From: Solanum dulcamara
Taxonomy: Eukaryota > Streptophyta > Magnoliopsida > Solanales > Solanaceae
Direction: 5' to 3'
Assembly: GCF_947179165.1 (NCBI RefSeq)
Contig: NC_077237.1
Coordinates: 65,393,523-65,457,522 of the forward strand
DNA: 64,000 nucleotides
Made by a program: the position numbers and the translations under genes. Shown here piece after piece: positions 44,540-54,645 of the stretch. The notes under the pieces are model-generated. The model made no database searches. It saw nothing but the letters and a program-made list of their open reading frames with translations, and was not told where the DNA came from. Within the stretch, counting starts at the first letter, position 1, and the number at the start of each line of letters is the position of its first letter.

Positions 44540-45125
44540 TGTTTTGCCTCTAAAGCAAAAGTGATTTCATTCCGTATAAGTTAGACTTAAAAAACAATGG
44601 TGTAAAATATTTCCCATGAGGCACAATGTGTTCTTTAAAATCCTCTGACTAAGTCTTGCTACAAAGGCAAGAGTTATAGTACATCTAATAAATCAAGACA
44701 TAATGTGGTAGTGTCAGGTCTTGTCAATGAGACTTAACTTGTTGTTTGGAAGTCCTTGGGTTAACAAGTATTATCTCTAGGGCAATAGTTAGTATCGCAT
44801 AAATCAAGACACGATGAGGTATTGTCAAATCTTGTCCATGGAGCTTAACTTCTTGTTTGGAAGTCCTTAGGCTAAGAGGCAAGAGTTATAGAACATATGA
44901 TAAAACAAGACACAATGTAATAGTGTCAAGTCTTGTCTATGTGGCATAACTTGTGAAGTTTTTGGTCTATATTTTGCCTCTAACACAAGAATTATCGAGC
45001 ATCTCATAAATCAAGACACAATAAGATAATGTCTACTCTTGCTCATGGGACATAACTTGTTCTTTGAAAGTCTTTGGATAAGTATTGCCTCTAAGGAAAG
45101 AGCTATAAAATAGATAAAAAAAATT
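44540..45125 (+). repeat. ~105-bp tandem repeat, about 5 copies
   Basis: The unit contains AAATCAAGACACAATG, TAGTGTCAAGTCTTGTC, 'taacttgttgtttggaagtcc', and 'gcctctaaggcaagagttat'. The AATCAAGACA mark recurs at about 44691, 44802, 44903 (AAACAAGACA) and 45009, with a diverged first copy before 44650. No coding. Confidence 0.85.
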
Positions 45126-45234
45126 TAATTTATGTTTCCATTGACATATATGTTTTGATCCTGTTGGTTTCATTTAAAATTTTGCAACTTAGCTTTTCCA
45201 TTACTCCCTTAATTTCAATTTATTCATTTTAATC

Positions 45235-46389
45235 AGCAAAAAGGACAAATATACCCTCGAATTATCATAAATGGTATGTGTATACTCTTCGTTACGCTTT
45301 TAGAACATCAATGTTCTTATCGTCCAAATTTTGGAGAAAATATACCCTATATACTAATAGTGAGACACGTGTCTTAATCCTATCCGTCGATCCGATGTGT
45401 ATTAAATTTCTACCAAAAATTAAAAGCCCCACCCGAATTAATTAAAATACCCCCCTAATAATACCCATACACCAAATACATAATATTCATAACCCCCAAA
45501 TTAATTCACTTAGTTTCAATTGTGACTTACACCCCCAAAACCCTAGTTTCTTCTCCAATCTTCTCCGACTGATCTTTGCCGGCGTAACATACAGAAAATT
45601 TAATTAAATTACCCCCCCAAAAATTACACTTCTAGGATTTTGTAATTAATGCACTTTTAGGGAGACGTATTGAAGAAGACAAGTTTATGATTGAAAAATT
45701 GAGGAAAGTTTCAAGGAAGGAGTATTTGAAGAATAGGGAAATGAAGAAATTAAATCAACTCAGAGATGATAGGGAAGATGAGCAATTTTTATTTGAAAAA
45801 GTCAAAAAATTGATCCAAGAAGAGAAACGTGAACATTTATACATGTAAAATATTATTGAATTACTTAGTAAGAAGAAGTAGTGTGACGATGCCGATGAGT
45901 ATAGGAAGGAAAAATAGGAGATTCATCCACAAAAAGCATGGGAAGAAAATCAAATCCACAATTCAAAATTTAATTTTGGATCAAAAGATAGAAAACACAA
46001 GGAATATCAATTTGTGTTTTAAGACCAATTGAATTTTAAAATCAACAATAATTAATTCAGATGATGCTGATATTGATGTTGAGAAACTGCAACCTACCAG
46101 TGATCAGTAGTCGTCCATAAGATATTTGAGGGTTTTGGGTATTATGTATTTGGTGTAGGTATTATTTAGGCCGTCTTTTTAATTAAACCAGTTGGAACTT
46201 ATAATTTTTGATAAAAATTTAATAAATATCGGATCGACGGATAGGATTAAAACACGTGTCTCACCGTTTGTATAACGGGTATATTTGCTTTAAAATTTGA
46301 ACGATAAAGAAAATGATGTTCTAAAAGTATAACGAACAGTATACACATACCATTTACGATAGTTTGAAGGTATATTTATCCCTTTCCGT
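45235..46389. mobile_element. Mutator-like element with ~195-bp TIRs (Pack-MULE)
   Basis: The left arm (45235-45430) and the complement of the right arm (46195-46389) share GGTATGTGTATACT, TTTTAGAACATCA, 'gagacacgtgt', AATCCTATCCGTCGATCCGAT and 'attaaattt' in the same order. Flanks are ATTTTAATC (45226-45234) and ATTTTAATT (46390-46398), an 8/9 match at the 9-bp duplication length typical of MULEs. No transposase. Between the arms lie a 5'-UTR-like stretch (AAAACCCTAGTTTCTTCTCC, 45538-45557) and a captured coding fragment (45655-46110). Confidence 0.85.
45655..46110 (+). pseudogene. Captured, intronless fragment of a DEAH-box pre-mRNA splicing helicase (Prp2-like)
   Basis: One frame reads KVSRKEYLKNREMKKLNQLR then DDREDEQFLFE, then (past stops at about 45846 and 45882) CDDADEYRKEK, then KAWEENQIHN, SKFNFGSKDRKH and EYQFVF. 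This order matches the N-terminal region of plant DEAH-box RNA helicases of the Prp2/DEAH1 type (KVSRQEYLKKRE..., EDEQYLF, DADEYRMPE, EAWEEHQIGKA, YQFVFEDQI). The stretch between EYR and the tryptophan motif is shorter than in the gene. Introns appear absent, so the source may have been a transcript or one large exon. In-frame stops show it is not expressed as a helicase piece. Confidence 0.75.
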
Positions 46390-46398
46390 ATTTTAATT

Positions 46399-47000
46399 GA
46401 CTGGATGTAAAAAAAAGATTTTTAAGGTTTTAAATTTAAAATATGTATAATATATCTTTTAATGTTGCATAAAATAGACTAAAAAATTTAGTTCCATAAT
46501 TGGAAGAAAGAACAGAAAGAAAGAAAAAATAAAGATAAGCCAAAAAAATAAGACAAAAAAGAAAGAAATAAAAAATAGGAAGAAAAGAAAAAAATAAGAA
46601 AGAAAGAAAAAGAAGGAAAAGAAAAAAATGTAAGGAAAACAAAAAAAACAAGAACGAGAGAAGAAAGAGAGAAAAGGGAAAAAAGAAGAAGAAAGAAATA
46701 TTACTTTATTAGTTTCATTTAATTATCAAAATACAAGTTTTATTTATGTTGTTAGATTTGAAGGACAATTTTGTCTAAAGAATTTTTTATTAAATGAATG
46801 AATATTATTTTTATAAGATTTTTTTTATAAGGATAAAATATCAAGACTTGCCTTATAGGGTCATTTATGAACTTAACCCAAATATTTCTTTCTGAAGTTT
46901 GGATAGGCCAAACTTTAGACCCATATATATGAAGTTTGAACTAATCCTAAAATCAGAAGAGATTGCAACTTTAATCCTTTTCAAAATTGATTCAGTCAGA
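46399..47000. other. Flank with purine-rich tract
   Basis: 46498-46690 is almost all A and G (AAAGAAAGAAAAA style). The rest is AT-rich with no gene. Confidence 0.55.
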
Positions 47001-47915
47001 GATCATGGTATAATCATTTTAAAATTTATTAAATGTAAATTTATAAAATGATTCAAATTATATTAAAATCAAGATATATTAGTCCAAAATAAATACTATG
47101 AATTAATGTAAATGGGTTAATTATTTGAGTCCAATAAATATGCATTTAATTAAAGTCCAATTTCAGTAATATAAGCTAAAATGATGAGTCCACTTCGCTA
47201 ACTCAGTGTCATCTCATCCTAGAGGTCCAGTTTGGTGCCACATGTAAATGATATGGCATGCCAAGTCAAATGAAGAAGCCAATAGAATCATGTTGTGTGT
47301 CAAAATGACATGTCGTGTGCCACGTGTACAAGTGACGTGTTCTAACCAATCAAATATCACCATGTCACTTAAATCCTATTGGCCGAAGAAAACCTGTTCA
47401 CGTCATAACTCTTCTATTCTATAACTATAAATAGGAGTCCTCATAATTCAGAAATTACACTAGAATTTTAACAAGAAACCACAAAGAGCTTGTGGATCAA
47501 ACGCCACAGATTTTTCTACAAGCTACAAGTTCAAGAATTCAAGCACACAAGCATTCAAGTTCAAGAATTACTCAAGATCAAGACCACCAGATTCAAGAAC
47601 AAACTCAAAAGTTTTTGAATTCAATTACAAGTCAAGATCAAGATCAAGTTCAAGAAAAACTTAAGATCAATTTCATCAATCAAGTTCATCAAATCCACAA
47701 ATCAAGATCAAGACCGCCAGATTCAAGATCAACCCTAAAAAGCCTTGAATTCAAGTATAAGTCAAAATCAAATCCATTAAGTTCAATTAAATTCAAAATC
47801 AAGATTACAACTACTTGAATTTATATTTGAAAAGACGAATTAAAGGATTCATACAGATTGCAACACTCATATTTAAAAATGAGTACTACAATTGAAAGAA
47901 AGAAATACTACGACT
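47001..47915 (+). repeat. Promoter-like repeat with TATA box and CAAGATCAAG low-complexity tail
   Basis: Holds a G-box CACGTG at 47321-47326, CCAAT-type sequences, and TATAAATAG at 47425-47433, followed by a transcript-like stretch rich in 'tcaagatcaag' and 'caagttcaag' (47520-47790). This is the texture of an LTR or short non-autonomous retroelement. The 108-codon open frame at 47492-47818 (Gln/Asp/Ser-rich) is a product of that simple repeat. I could not find LTR ends or a second copy. Confidence 0.45.
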
Positions 47916-48588
47916 AATGGTAATTTTTCTCTCTAAAAAATCCTCTCACTTCTCTCTAAGGACGCGCGACTACACTAAGGCAGTTCTGCCGGAATGGCTG
48001 CTACGCCACCGGTGGGACTCCTATGACCACCGGACCAGTCCCATTCTAAAAAAAATGAAGAGGTTAACAAAATCCAACAAGAATCATCCTTCGAGTCATT
48101 GCATAGCTCTTCGAATTTGCAAAAGAAAATCGCGATCACTCTAGCAGTTTCATATGAAGAACTCGTCTATGCTCGCAAAATTATTTCCCTGGATTGAAGT
48201 GGTTTGATTCAGGTCAAAATAATTATGGGAGATGATTCCTCATCACAAGAGACTCTTACAAAGAAAAATTCAGACCATTCCATTGAGCTAATTCCAAGTT
48301 CTTCTTAGGCGAATTTTTAGAGGAATATGTGGAAAAATCGCATTTTAATCGTCTACAAATTAGGACTATTTCTAAGGTGATTCGAAGTGTTTCCACCACT
48401 AGGGAATCCTCCCCATGCCTTAATCCAGCTGCCAATGTCTTCAATTCTTGAAATAATGAAGGAATTTCTAATGTGGCAAATTCCAGCTCCGGCGTTGGAG
48501 CTCCAACGATCTTCTCAGACAAGGGAGATAGTCAAAAAGAGCTCCTTAGTGAACCTGATACTCCTATGATCAAATTCATTCGGGTAAT
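47916..48588 (+). mobile_element. LINE-A, 5' portion (5' UTR and start of ORF1)
   Basis: The 5' part of an L1-type LINE on the plus strand: a CTCTCTAAA-rich leader, a 'gccggaatggctgctacgcc' GC-rich stretch, then an ORF1-like start near 48226 (MGDDSSSQETLTKKNS, with a stop soon after). It is interrupted at 48588 by G2; GTAAT (48584-48588) is the left copy of the target duplication and the element resumes at 61603. The leader boundary (about 47916) is judged from texture. Confidence 0.65.
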
Positions 48589-51038
48589 TGTCATGCTCTG
48601 AGAGGGTACCCTAGACGTAACCAGCACCCGAAGGCCATTTTTGACCTCCGAGCGAACCACCTGGTCTAGTGACACATTCATTCAATCACATTCTCTTAGC
48701 GGAAACTCAATTAATGAAATACTATTCACAATATGGGGGCCGAAGGCCAAACGTTCATCAACTCAACAAACAAATATAATAAAACTCCTCAAAATAACCG
48801 TTCAACCTCCCCACACTCCAGTCCATGAAGCCTCTATCAAAGTCTAAAAGGTGCCAATGACAAGCCCATGGCTACCAAGAAATCAAGGTAAAGAAAGCTA
48901 CAACAAAACTATACAATAAGGTTCAATATCCTCCGGAAACTAGGAGGACTCACCAACTAGCTGGGAATGTATGTGGATCTTCAACGGAGCGCCGGTTGAT
49001 GATCTCTAGTACCTGTCTCTGCATCATTAAACAATGTAGGCCAAATGGCATCAGTACATGGAATGTACGAGTATGTAAAATGGCCGAATGAAATGAATAT
49101 CAAGGAAGAATCAAATTATCTCGGACTCTCAACTCAAGGGAAATAACAACTCAATCAGGTGTCCTAAGCCTAAACAAGAATATAATTTAGACGGGACCAA
49201 ATCATATACAATTCAACTCAACTACGACTCAGAGTACTATCAAGACCTATTTGGGAGTTTCTCTTATCCGACAACCATCACTTATGAGCCAGTGAAAGTA
49301 CAACAAACCGACGTTATTGCCGCGTCCGTTCATACTTTGCCAGGGTATGAACGAATCAACCAATCACGGATCCAATCCAACCAAGTCCTATAATGTCAGG
49401 ACAAACATCTCAGGGAAACATCCGACTTTAACGGTTCAATTCCCCCTACGTTTGGTGACGTAGTTATTGGGTTCGAGTATGGACTATACTCTTGCCCGAT
49501 TCAGTGCTTGATACTCCTCCCAAGACTCAATGCTCATAAAACTCCATCCAATCAACTCAATCAAATCACATCGACAAGTCTCATTACAACCTTGTCAACT
49601 CATCAACTCTATCATGATCAAATCTCTTTCAATCATACTATCCGATCAATCTCAATCATATCTTTCAAAAGAAATTTAAAAGCACATTTATAGCAACATA
49701 TAGATATAACCAATCATTTACTCTATCCATTTGAGAAATCCTTGAGACTCATCACAACTCAAGACTTTAATTCACACTTTAAAATAGGCAACACTTCTTA
49801 AGGAAATAGCATCTTTTATCATAATCCACATAGTTAAGAAGGTCAATAAGATGTATTTAACAACTCATCTTCATCAACTCATACTCACATAAAGGCTCAT
49901 TTTAGGAACTTCTTGGCTCAACAATATCAACACATATAGAGTCAAATAAATAGGGGATAAAGTTCATACAAATATAAACCATACCAAGAAACTCTATTTT
50001 CATAAACATCTAACCTCAAAGCAAGAGTAGGGCACATGGGTGGACTCAACCCATGTTTTAGATAGACTTACATACCTTAGAATAGACTCTTGAAGAAACC
50101 TTGTGGTAGGGTCTTCAATGGAGGACTCAAATCTTGAAGTTCTTGGAACTCTTCTTGTTGGAAATAGAGAAGAAGAAGAAGAGAGAGAGAGAGAGAGGTT
50201 TCTAGGGCTTTTAGAGAGAGAGTGAGGCTGTAAAAATGTGTTCCCAAAAGACCAAGGGTAATACATATATAATTTGGGTAAGTTCCCAAATTACCCCTCC
50301 TCAAAAGTCCTGAAAATAGGCAAAAAATGCACCTGGCGCGATAGTGGCGCGTCGCGCCATTGCAGCGCCAGGCCAATTACGCCTAAAAACCTGCACATCG
50401 GTTAGTGGCGCGTCGTGCCAAGGACCAAACTACTGAGGCACATTCTCGGTGCGATAGTGGCGCATCGCGCCCTTACGACGCCAAGGCCAATATTTTCTGG
50501 GTTCTGGAAATTTGGCTTGAAAAACCCTGCACACCTTTTAGTGGCGCGCCACGCCAGGGACCAAACTACTGAGGCATGTTCCTGGCGCGATAGTGGCGCT
50601 TCGCGCCACTGAGGCGCCAAGTCCAGATTTCCAATAGTTGAACCCAGGCCTGAAATTCCCGCTGCGCTAGTTCATCTTCGGATCGTCATATCTTTCGACT
50701 CCGAACCCTAAAATTTACGTTCTTGGTGGCATTGGAAAGAAGACTCAACGACCTTTAATTTGATAGGTTGTGGGCCACCCAGATTGACGTCTTTCAAAAG
50801 ATAGGGTCATTAAAAGTCGATCCCTTATACGAATGCATCCTAAAACTTAGCCACAACGGATCTTTTTAGACTTAGCTTAGTCCTAGGGGTCCTCTATGAC
50901 CCCACATCGCCTCCAACACCCTTCATTTTCTCAGGGACTCATCTTAACTCAAACACATACTACGAAATAAATACGATTGACCCTACACGTGTACAAGAAA
51001 GGTCCGAATCTTAGGGAAAATTTTTGAGGGGTGTTACA
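48589..51038 (-). repeat. G2 3' LTR
   Basis: 2450 bp, plus-strand ends TGTCATGCTCTG and GGGGTGTTACA. CG-rich palindromes at about 50335-50620; GA-rich microsatellite at 50160-50222. Confidence 0.94.
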
Positions 51039-51055
51039 TTATCTCCCCCTTGGGA
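51039..51055 (-). other. G2 polypurine tract
   Basis: The minus strand reads CCCAAGGGGGAGATAA directly before the 3' LTR start at 51038. Confidence 0.8.
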
Positions 51056-51161
51056 TCATTCGTCCTCGAATGACAAGAAATCAGGAATGGACTCAGGGTA
51101 CAGATCACAATCAACATTCAGTCATTCAATCAATCAAATTCTCAAAATGTACAAATGAATT

Positions 51162-52480
51162 CTAGTCAAGGAAATAGACATTACCTTCAACATTCTCTTT
51201 GGTAGGCACGAATAAATGTGGATATTTAGATTTCATGTCTTCCTCCGCTTCCCATGTGGCTTTCTCAACAAATTGGTTCCTCCACAGGACTTTGACTGAG
51301 GCGACCTCTTTGTTCCTCAACTTGCGAGCTTGGCGATCAAGAATTTGGACCGGAACCTCTTCATAAGACAAGCTATCCTTAATTCCAACACCATCAATGG
51401 GGACTACCAATGAGGGATCGCCCAAGCACTTCTTTAACATTGAAATGTGGAATACCGGATGAATAGAGGCTAGCTCTGAGGGTAACTCTAATTCATAGGC
51501 AACACTCCCAATCCGCCTCGAAATCTGGTAAGGACCAATATATCGAGGACTGAGCTTTTCTTTCCTTCCAAACCTCATGACACCCTTCATGGGTGACACT
51601 TTCAAATACACCTAATCACCCACCTCAAACTCTAAGTCCCTCCTCCTCACATTAGTGTAAGATTTTTGGCGGCTTTGGGCTGTCTTTAGCCTCTCTTGAA
51701 TAACTCACACCTTCTCTATGGCTTGATGAACAAAATCGAGCCCAATCAACTCAACTTCGCCAACTTCAAACCACCCAATGGGCGATCTACACCTCCTCCC
51801 ATACAAGGCTTCATAAGGAGCCATTTGAATGCTTGCATGATATCTATTGTTATATGCAAACTCTATGAGAGGTAAGTGATCATCCCAATTTCCCTTGAAG
51901 TCAAGCACACATGCCCTCAACATATCTTTCAATGTCTGGATGGTGCGCTCTGCTTGGCCATCTGTCTGGGGATGAAAGGCTGTACTCAAGTTCACCTTCG
52001 AACCTAATCCCTTCTGAAAGGATTTCCAAAATTGGGAAGTGAATTGGGCTCCTCTGTCTGAGATGATAGACAAAGGGATCCTATGCAACCTGATAATCTC
52101 CTGTATGTAAAACTTTACATAATCTTCTGCGGTGTCAGTAGTCTTAACCGCCAAGAAGTGAGTTGATTTCGTCATTTTATCCACAATCACCCAAATGGAA
52201 TCGTGTTGCTTTCAGGACCTCGGCAAACCTGTAATAAAGTCCATGTTGATCATCTCCCACTTCCATTCTGGAATTTCTATGTCTTGGGATAAACCACATG
52301 GCCTTTGATGCTCAACCTTCACCTATTGGCAATTCGGGCACTTGGAAACGAATTCCGCAATATCTCTCTTCATCCCAGTCCACTAATATATTTCCCTCAA
52401 GTCTTGATACATTTTTGTGGAGCCTGGATGAATGGAGTATCTGGAACTATGCGCTTCGGCCATAATCCTCTCTCGAACCT
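51162..52480 (-). pseudogene. G2 integrase with chromodomain
   Basis: Zinc module with HSSRYSIHPG and CPNC (52480-52330). D-D-E core: NMDFITGLP near 52245, IISDRGAQF near 52050, TDGQAERT near 51950, open over 52190-51705. The final stretch 51611-51162 is open for 149 codons: [30 protein letters not shown] and a complete chromodomain-type end [23 protein letters not shown]. Stops separate these blocks, for example near 51702 and 51612. Confidence 0.9.
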
Positions 52481-52529
52481 TATAGACATCAGGTACACAT
52501 AATCTATTTTGCTACCTCAACACACCATC

Positions 52530-53176
52530 TCCCCCTTTGGTGAAAACCATCACCCTTGTTTGTGAACAACTTCTTTCAACCAGAAGAGAATGGGATCCTG
52601 ATCTTGTTTCTCCTTTACCTCTGCTACAAGTGAGGACATAGCCCCATCTCAAACGTTTACTCCACCTTCATTGTTCTCTTCGAGTCGAACTCCAAATTGG
52701 GCTAATCGATGTACCTCCCTCGCCAACTCCCTCCTTCCCTCCTCCACATAGGCAGTGCTACCCATAGACAACCTGCTAAGAGCATCAACAACAACATTAG
52801 CTTTACTTGGATGGTAGAGGATGCTCATGTCGTAGTCTTTGAGTAGCTCAAGCCATCTCCTTTGACTCAGGTTGAGTTCCCTCTGGCTAAAGACATATTG
52901 CAGGCTCTTGTGATCAGTGAATACATCAACATGCACTCTATACAAGTAGTGGCGCCAAATTTTAAGCGCAAACACCACAGCTGCCAGCTCAAGGTCATGA
53001 GTTGGGTAATTCCTCTCATGAACTTTAAGCTATCTTGAAGCATAGGCTATCACCTTTCCCCTATGCATCAGTACACAGCCCAACCCTATTCTAGATGTAT
53101 CACAATAGATCACAAAGCCCTCTGTTCCATCGGGCAGAGTTAGGATAGGAGCATTGGTTAGCTTGGTGTTCAATTT
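52530..53176 (-). pseudogene. G2 RNase H region
   Basis: YCDTSRIGLGCVLM strand near 53080, then a stop at about 53030. From 52978 it is open: [22 protein letters not shown] and [14 protein letters not shown]. It ends in a linker toward integrase with several frameshifts. Confidence 0.88.
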
Positions 53177-53977
53177 CTAGAAACTCTCCTCACAAGCATC
53201 AGACCATTGGAACTTAGCCTTCTTTTGGGTTAGCTTAGTCAATGGTGATGATATGGATGAGAATCCCTCTACAAACCTTCGATAATAGCCGGCCAAACCC
53301 AAGAAGCTTCTTATCTCTGTCGGGGATGTAGGTCTGGGCCAATTCTTCAAAGCTTCAATCTTCTGGGAGTCAACCCGAATACCATCTCCAGATACAATAT
53401 GGCCTAGGAAGGCCACTGATGCAAGCCAAAATTCACATTTAGAGAACTTTGCATACAGTACCTGGTCTCTCAAAGTTTGTAAAACGACTCTAAGGTGATA
53501 GGCGTGCTCCTCTTCATTCTTGGAGTAGACCAGGTTATTATCTATGAATACAATCACAAACATATCAAGATATGGTTTAAACACTCGGTTCATGAGATCC
53601 ATAAAAGCTGCGGGGGCATTTGTCAACCCAAAGGACATGAACAAAAATTCAAAGTGGCCATAACGAGTCCGAAAATCAGTCTTCGAAATATCACATTCCC
53701 TCACCTTCAACTGATGGTAGCCGGATCTCAAGTCTATCTTTGAGAAACACGTGGCACCCTGAAGTTGATCAAATAAATCATCTATTCTGGGAAGAGGGTA
53801 TTTGTTCTTTACAGTGACCTTATTCAGCTGCTTGTAGTCAATACACATTCTAAGGGACCCATCCTTCTTCTGCACAAATAGGACCGGAGCTCCCCATGGT
53901 GAGACGCTTGGCCTAATAAATCCCTTATCTAACAAGTCCTTCAACTGCTCCTTCAACTCTCTTAACTCAGCTGGAGC
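53177..53977 (-). pseudogene. G2 reverse transcriptase
   Basis: Open from the LINE-B junction (53977) down to 53177. It has the [19 protein letters not shown] start and [15 protein letters not shown], but the active site reads F-I-D-N-N where G1 has F-I-D-D-I, so a catalytic aspartate is replaced by asparagine. The frame also runs upstream into LINE-B antisense sequence (to 54088); that part is not gypsy protein. Confidence 0.92.
53964..53977. repeat. LINE-B target-site duplication, left copy
   Basis: AACTCAGCTGGAGC, repeated at 57031-57044 immediately after the poly(A). The leading A bases could belong to the tail, so the true length is 12-14 bp. G1 has the empty site (CAACTCAGCCGGAGCC near 11970). 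Confidence 0.9.
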
Positions 53978-54440
53978 AGGGGGAATACTAAGAGACCACA
54001 ATGGTAACTTAATATATGCCTTTGCAACTCCATTGGGAATGGGTACTAATAACCAAGCAGAGGTACAGGCAGCAACTATTGGCCTCACTTGGTGTATTCA
54101 ACATGGACATAATAGAGTGATATTGGAAGTTGATTCTCAATTATTGACTAAGTGGATGAAACAAGACCTTAAGCCACCTTGGAGCATTCACAGATATGTT
54201 ACAAAGTTACAATCCCTGGTCCAACAATTGGAATTCTTTCAGTGTAAACATATATTCAGAGAAGCAAAACCATCCTGTAGATACCTTATCAAAATGCAGC
54301 CACAGGTTCAATGATACACAACACTTCTACAACATCCAGCAGCTACCACAGGAAACAAAAGGTTACATCAAGATGGACAAGCTAGGAATGGCAAGTTTCA
54401 GAAGGAAAACTCTGAAAAGAATCAAACTACCCTCTTGACT
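53978..54440 (+). pseudogene. LINE-B RNase H domain
   Basis: Reads [20 protein letters not shown] then [19 protein letters not shown] and VILEVDSQLLTKWM, the plant LINE RNase H signature (first strand, E of NQAE, D of VDSQ). A frameshift near 54290 moves the ending (HPVDTLSKCSH) to another frame. The enzyme start is missing because of 5' truncation. Confidence 0.9.
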
Positions 54441-54645
54441 GATCTCATTCCCAATGTATAATAGACTACTTACCTGTAATTTGTTTTACTTCTTCTTATT
54501 CCACCTAGTTATTTCCTATTGTAAGGGGAGAGTCTCCCTTGTTTATTGCTTCAGTAGAAATAATAACACAATGCTAGAAGTAAAGCAGGGAATTCAGTAG
54601 ATACAAACATCATCCACAAGAGGAGTTGCAATCACTAACAGCATC

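Noticed and set aside
46436..46651. Phe/Leu-rich 71-codon frame on the minus strand
   Set aside because: Shadow of a purine-rich tract, same reasoning.
47492..47818. 108-codon Gln/Asp/Ser-rich protein after a TATA box
   Set aside because: Encoded by the simple repeat 'tcaagatcaag'; no domain and no splice or stop context to support it. More likely LTR leader sequence.
53978..54088. N-terminal extension of the minus-strand RT frame (303 codons in all)
   Set aside because: This part is antisense LINE-B sequence beyond the insertion junction at 53977; only 53177-53977 is gypsy RT.
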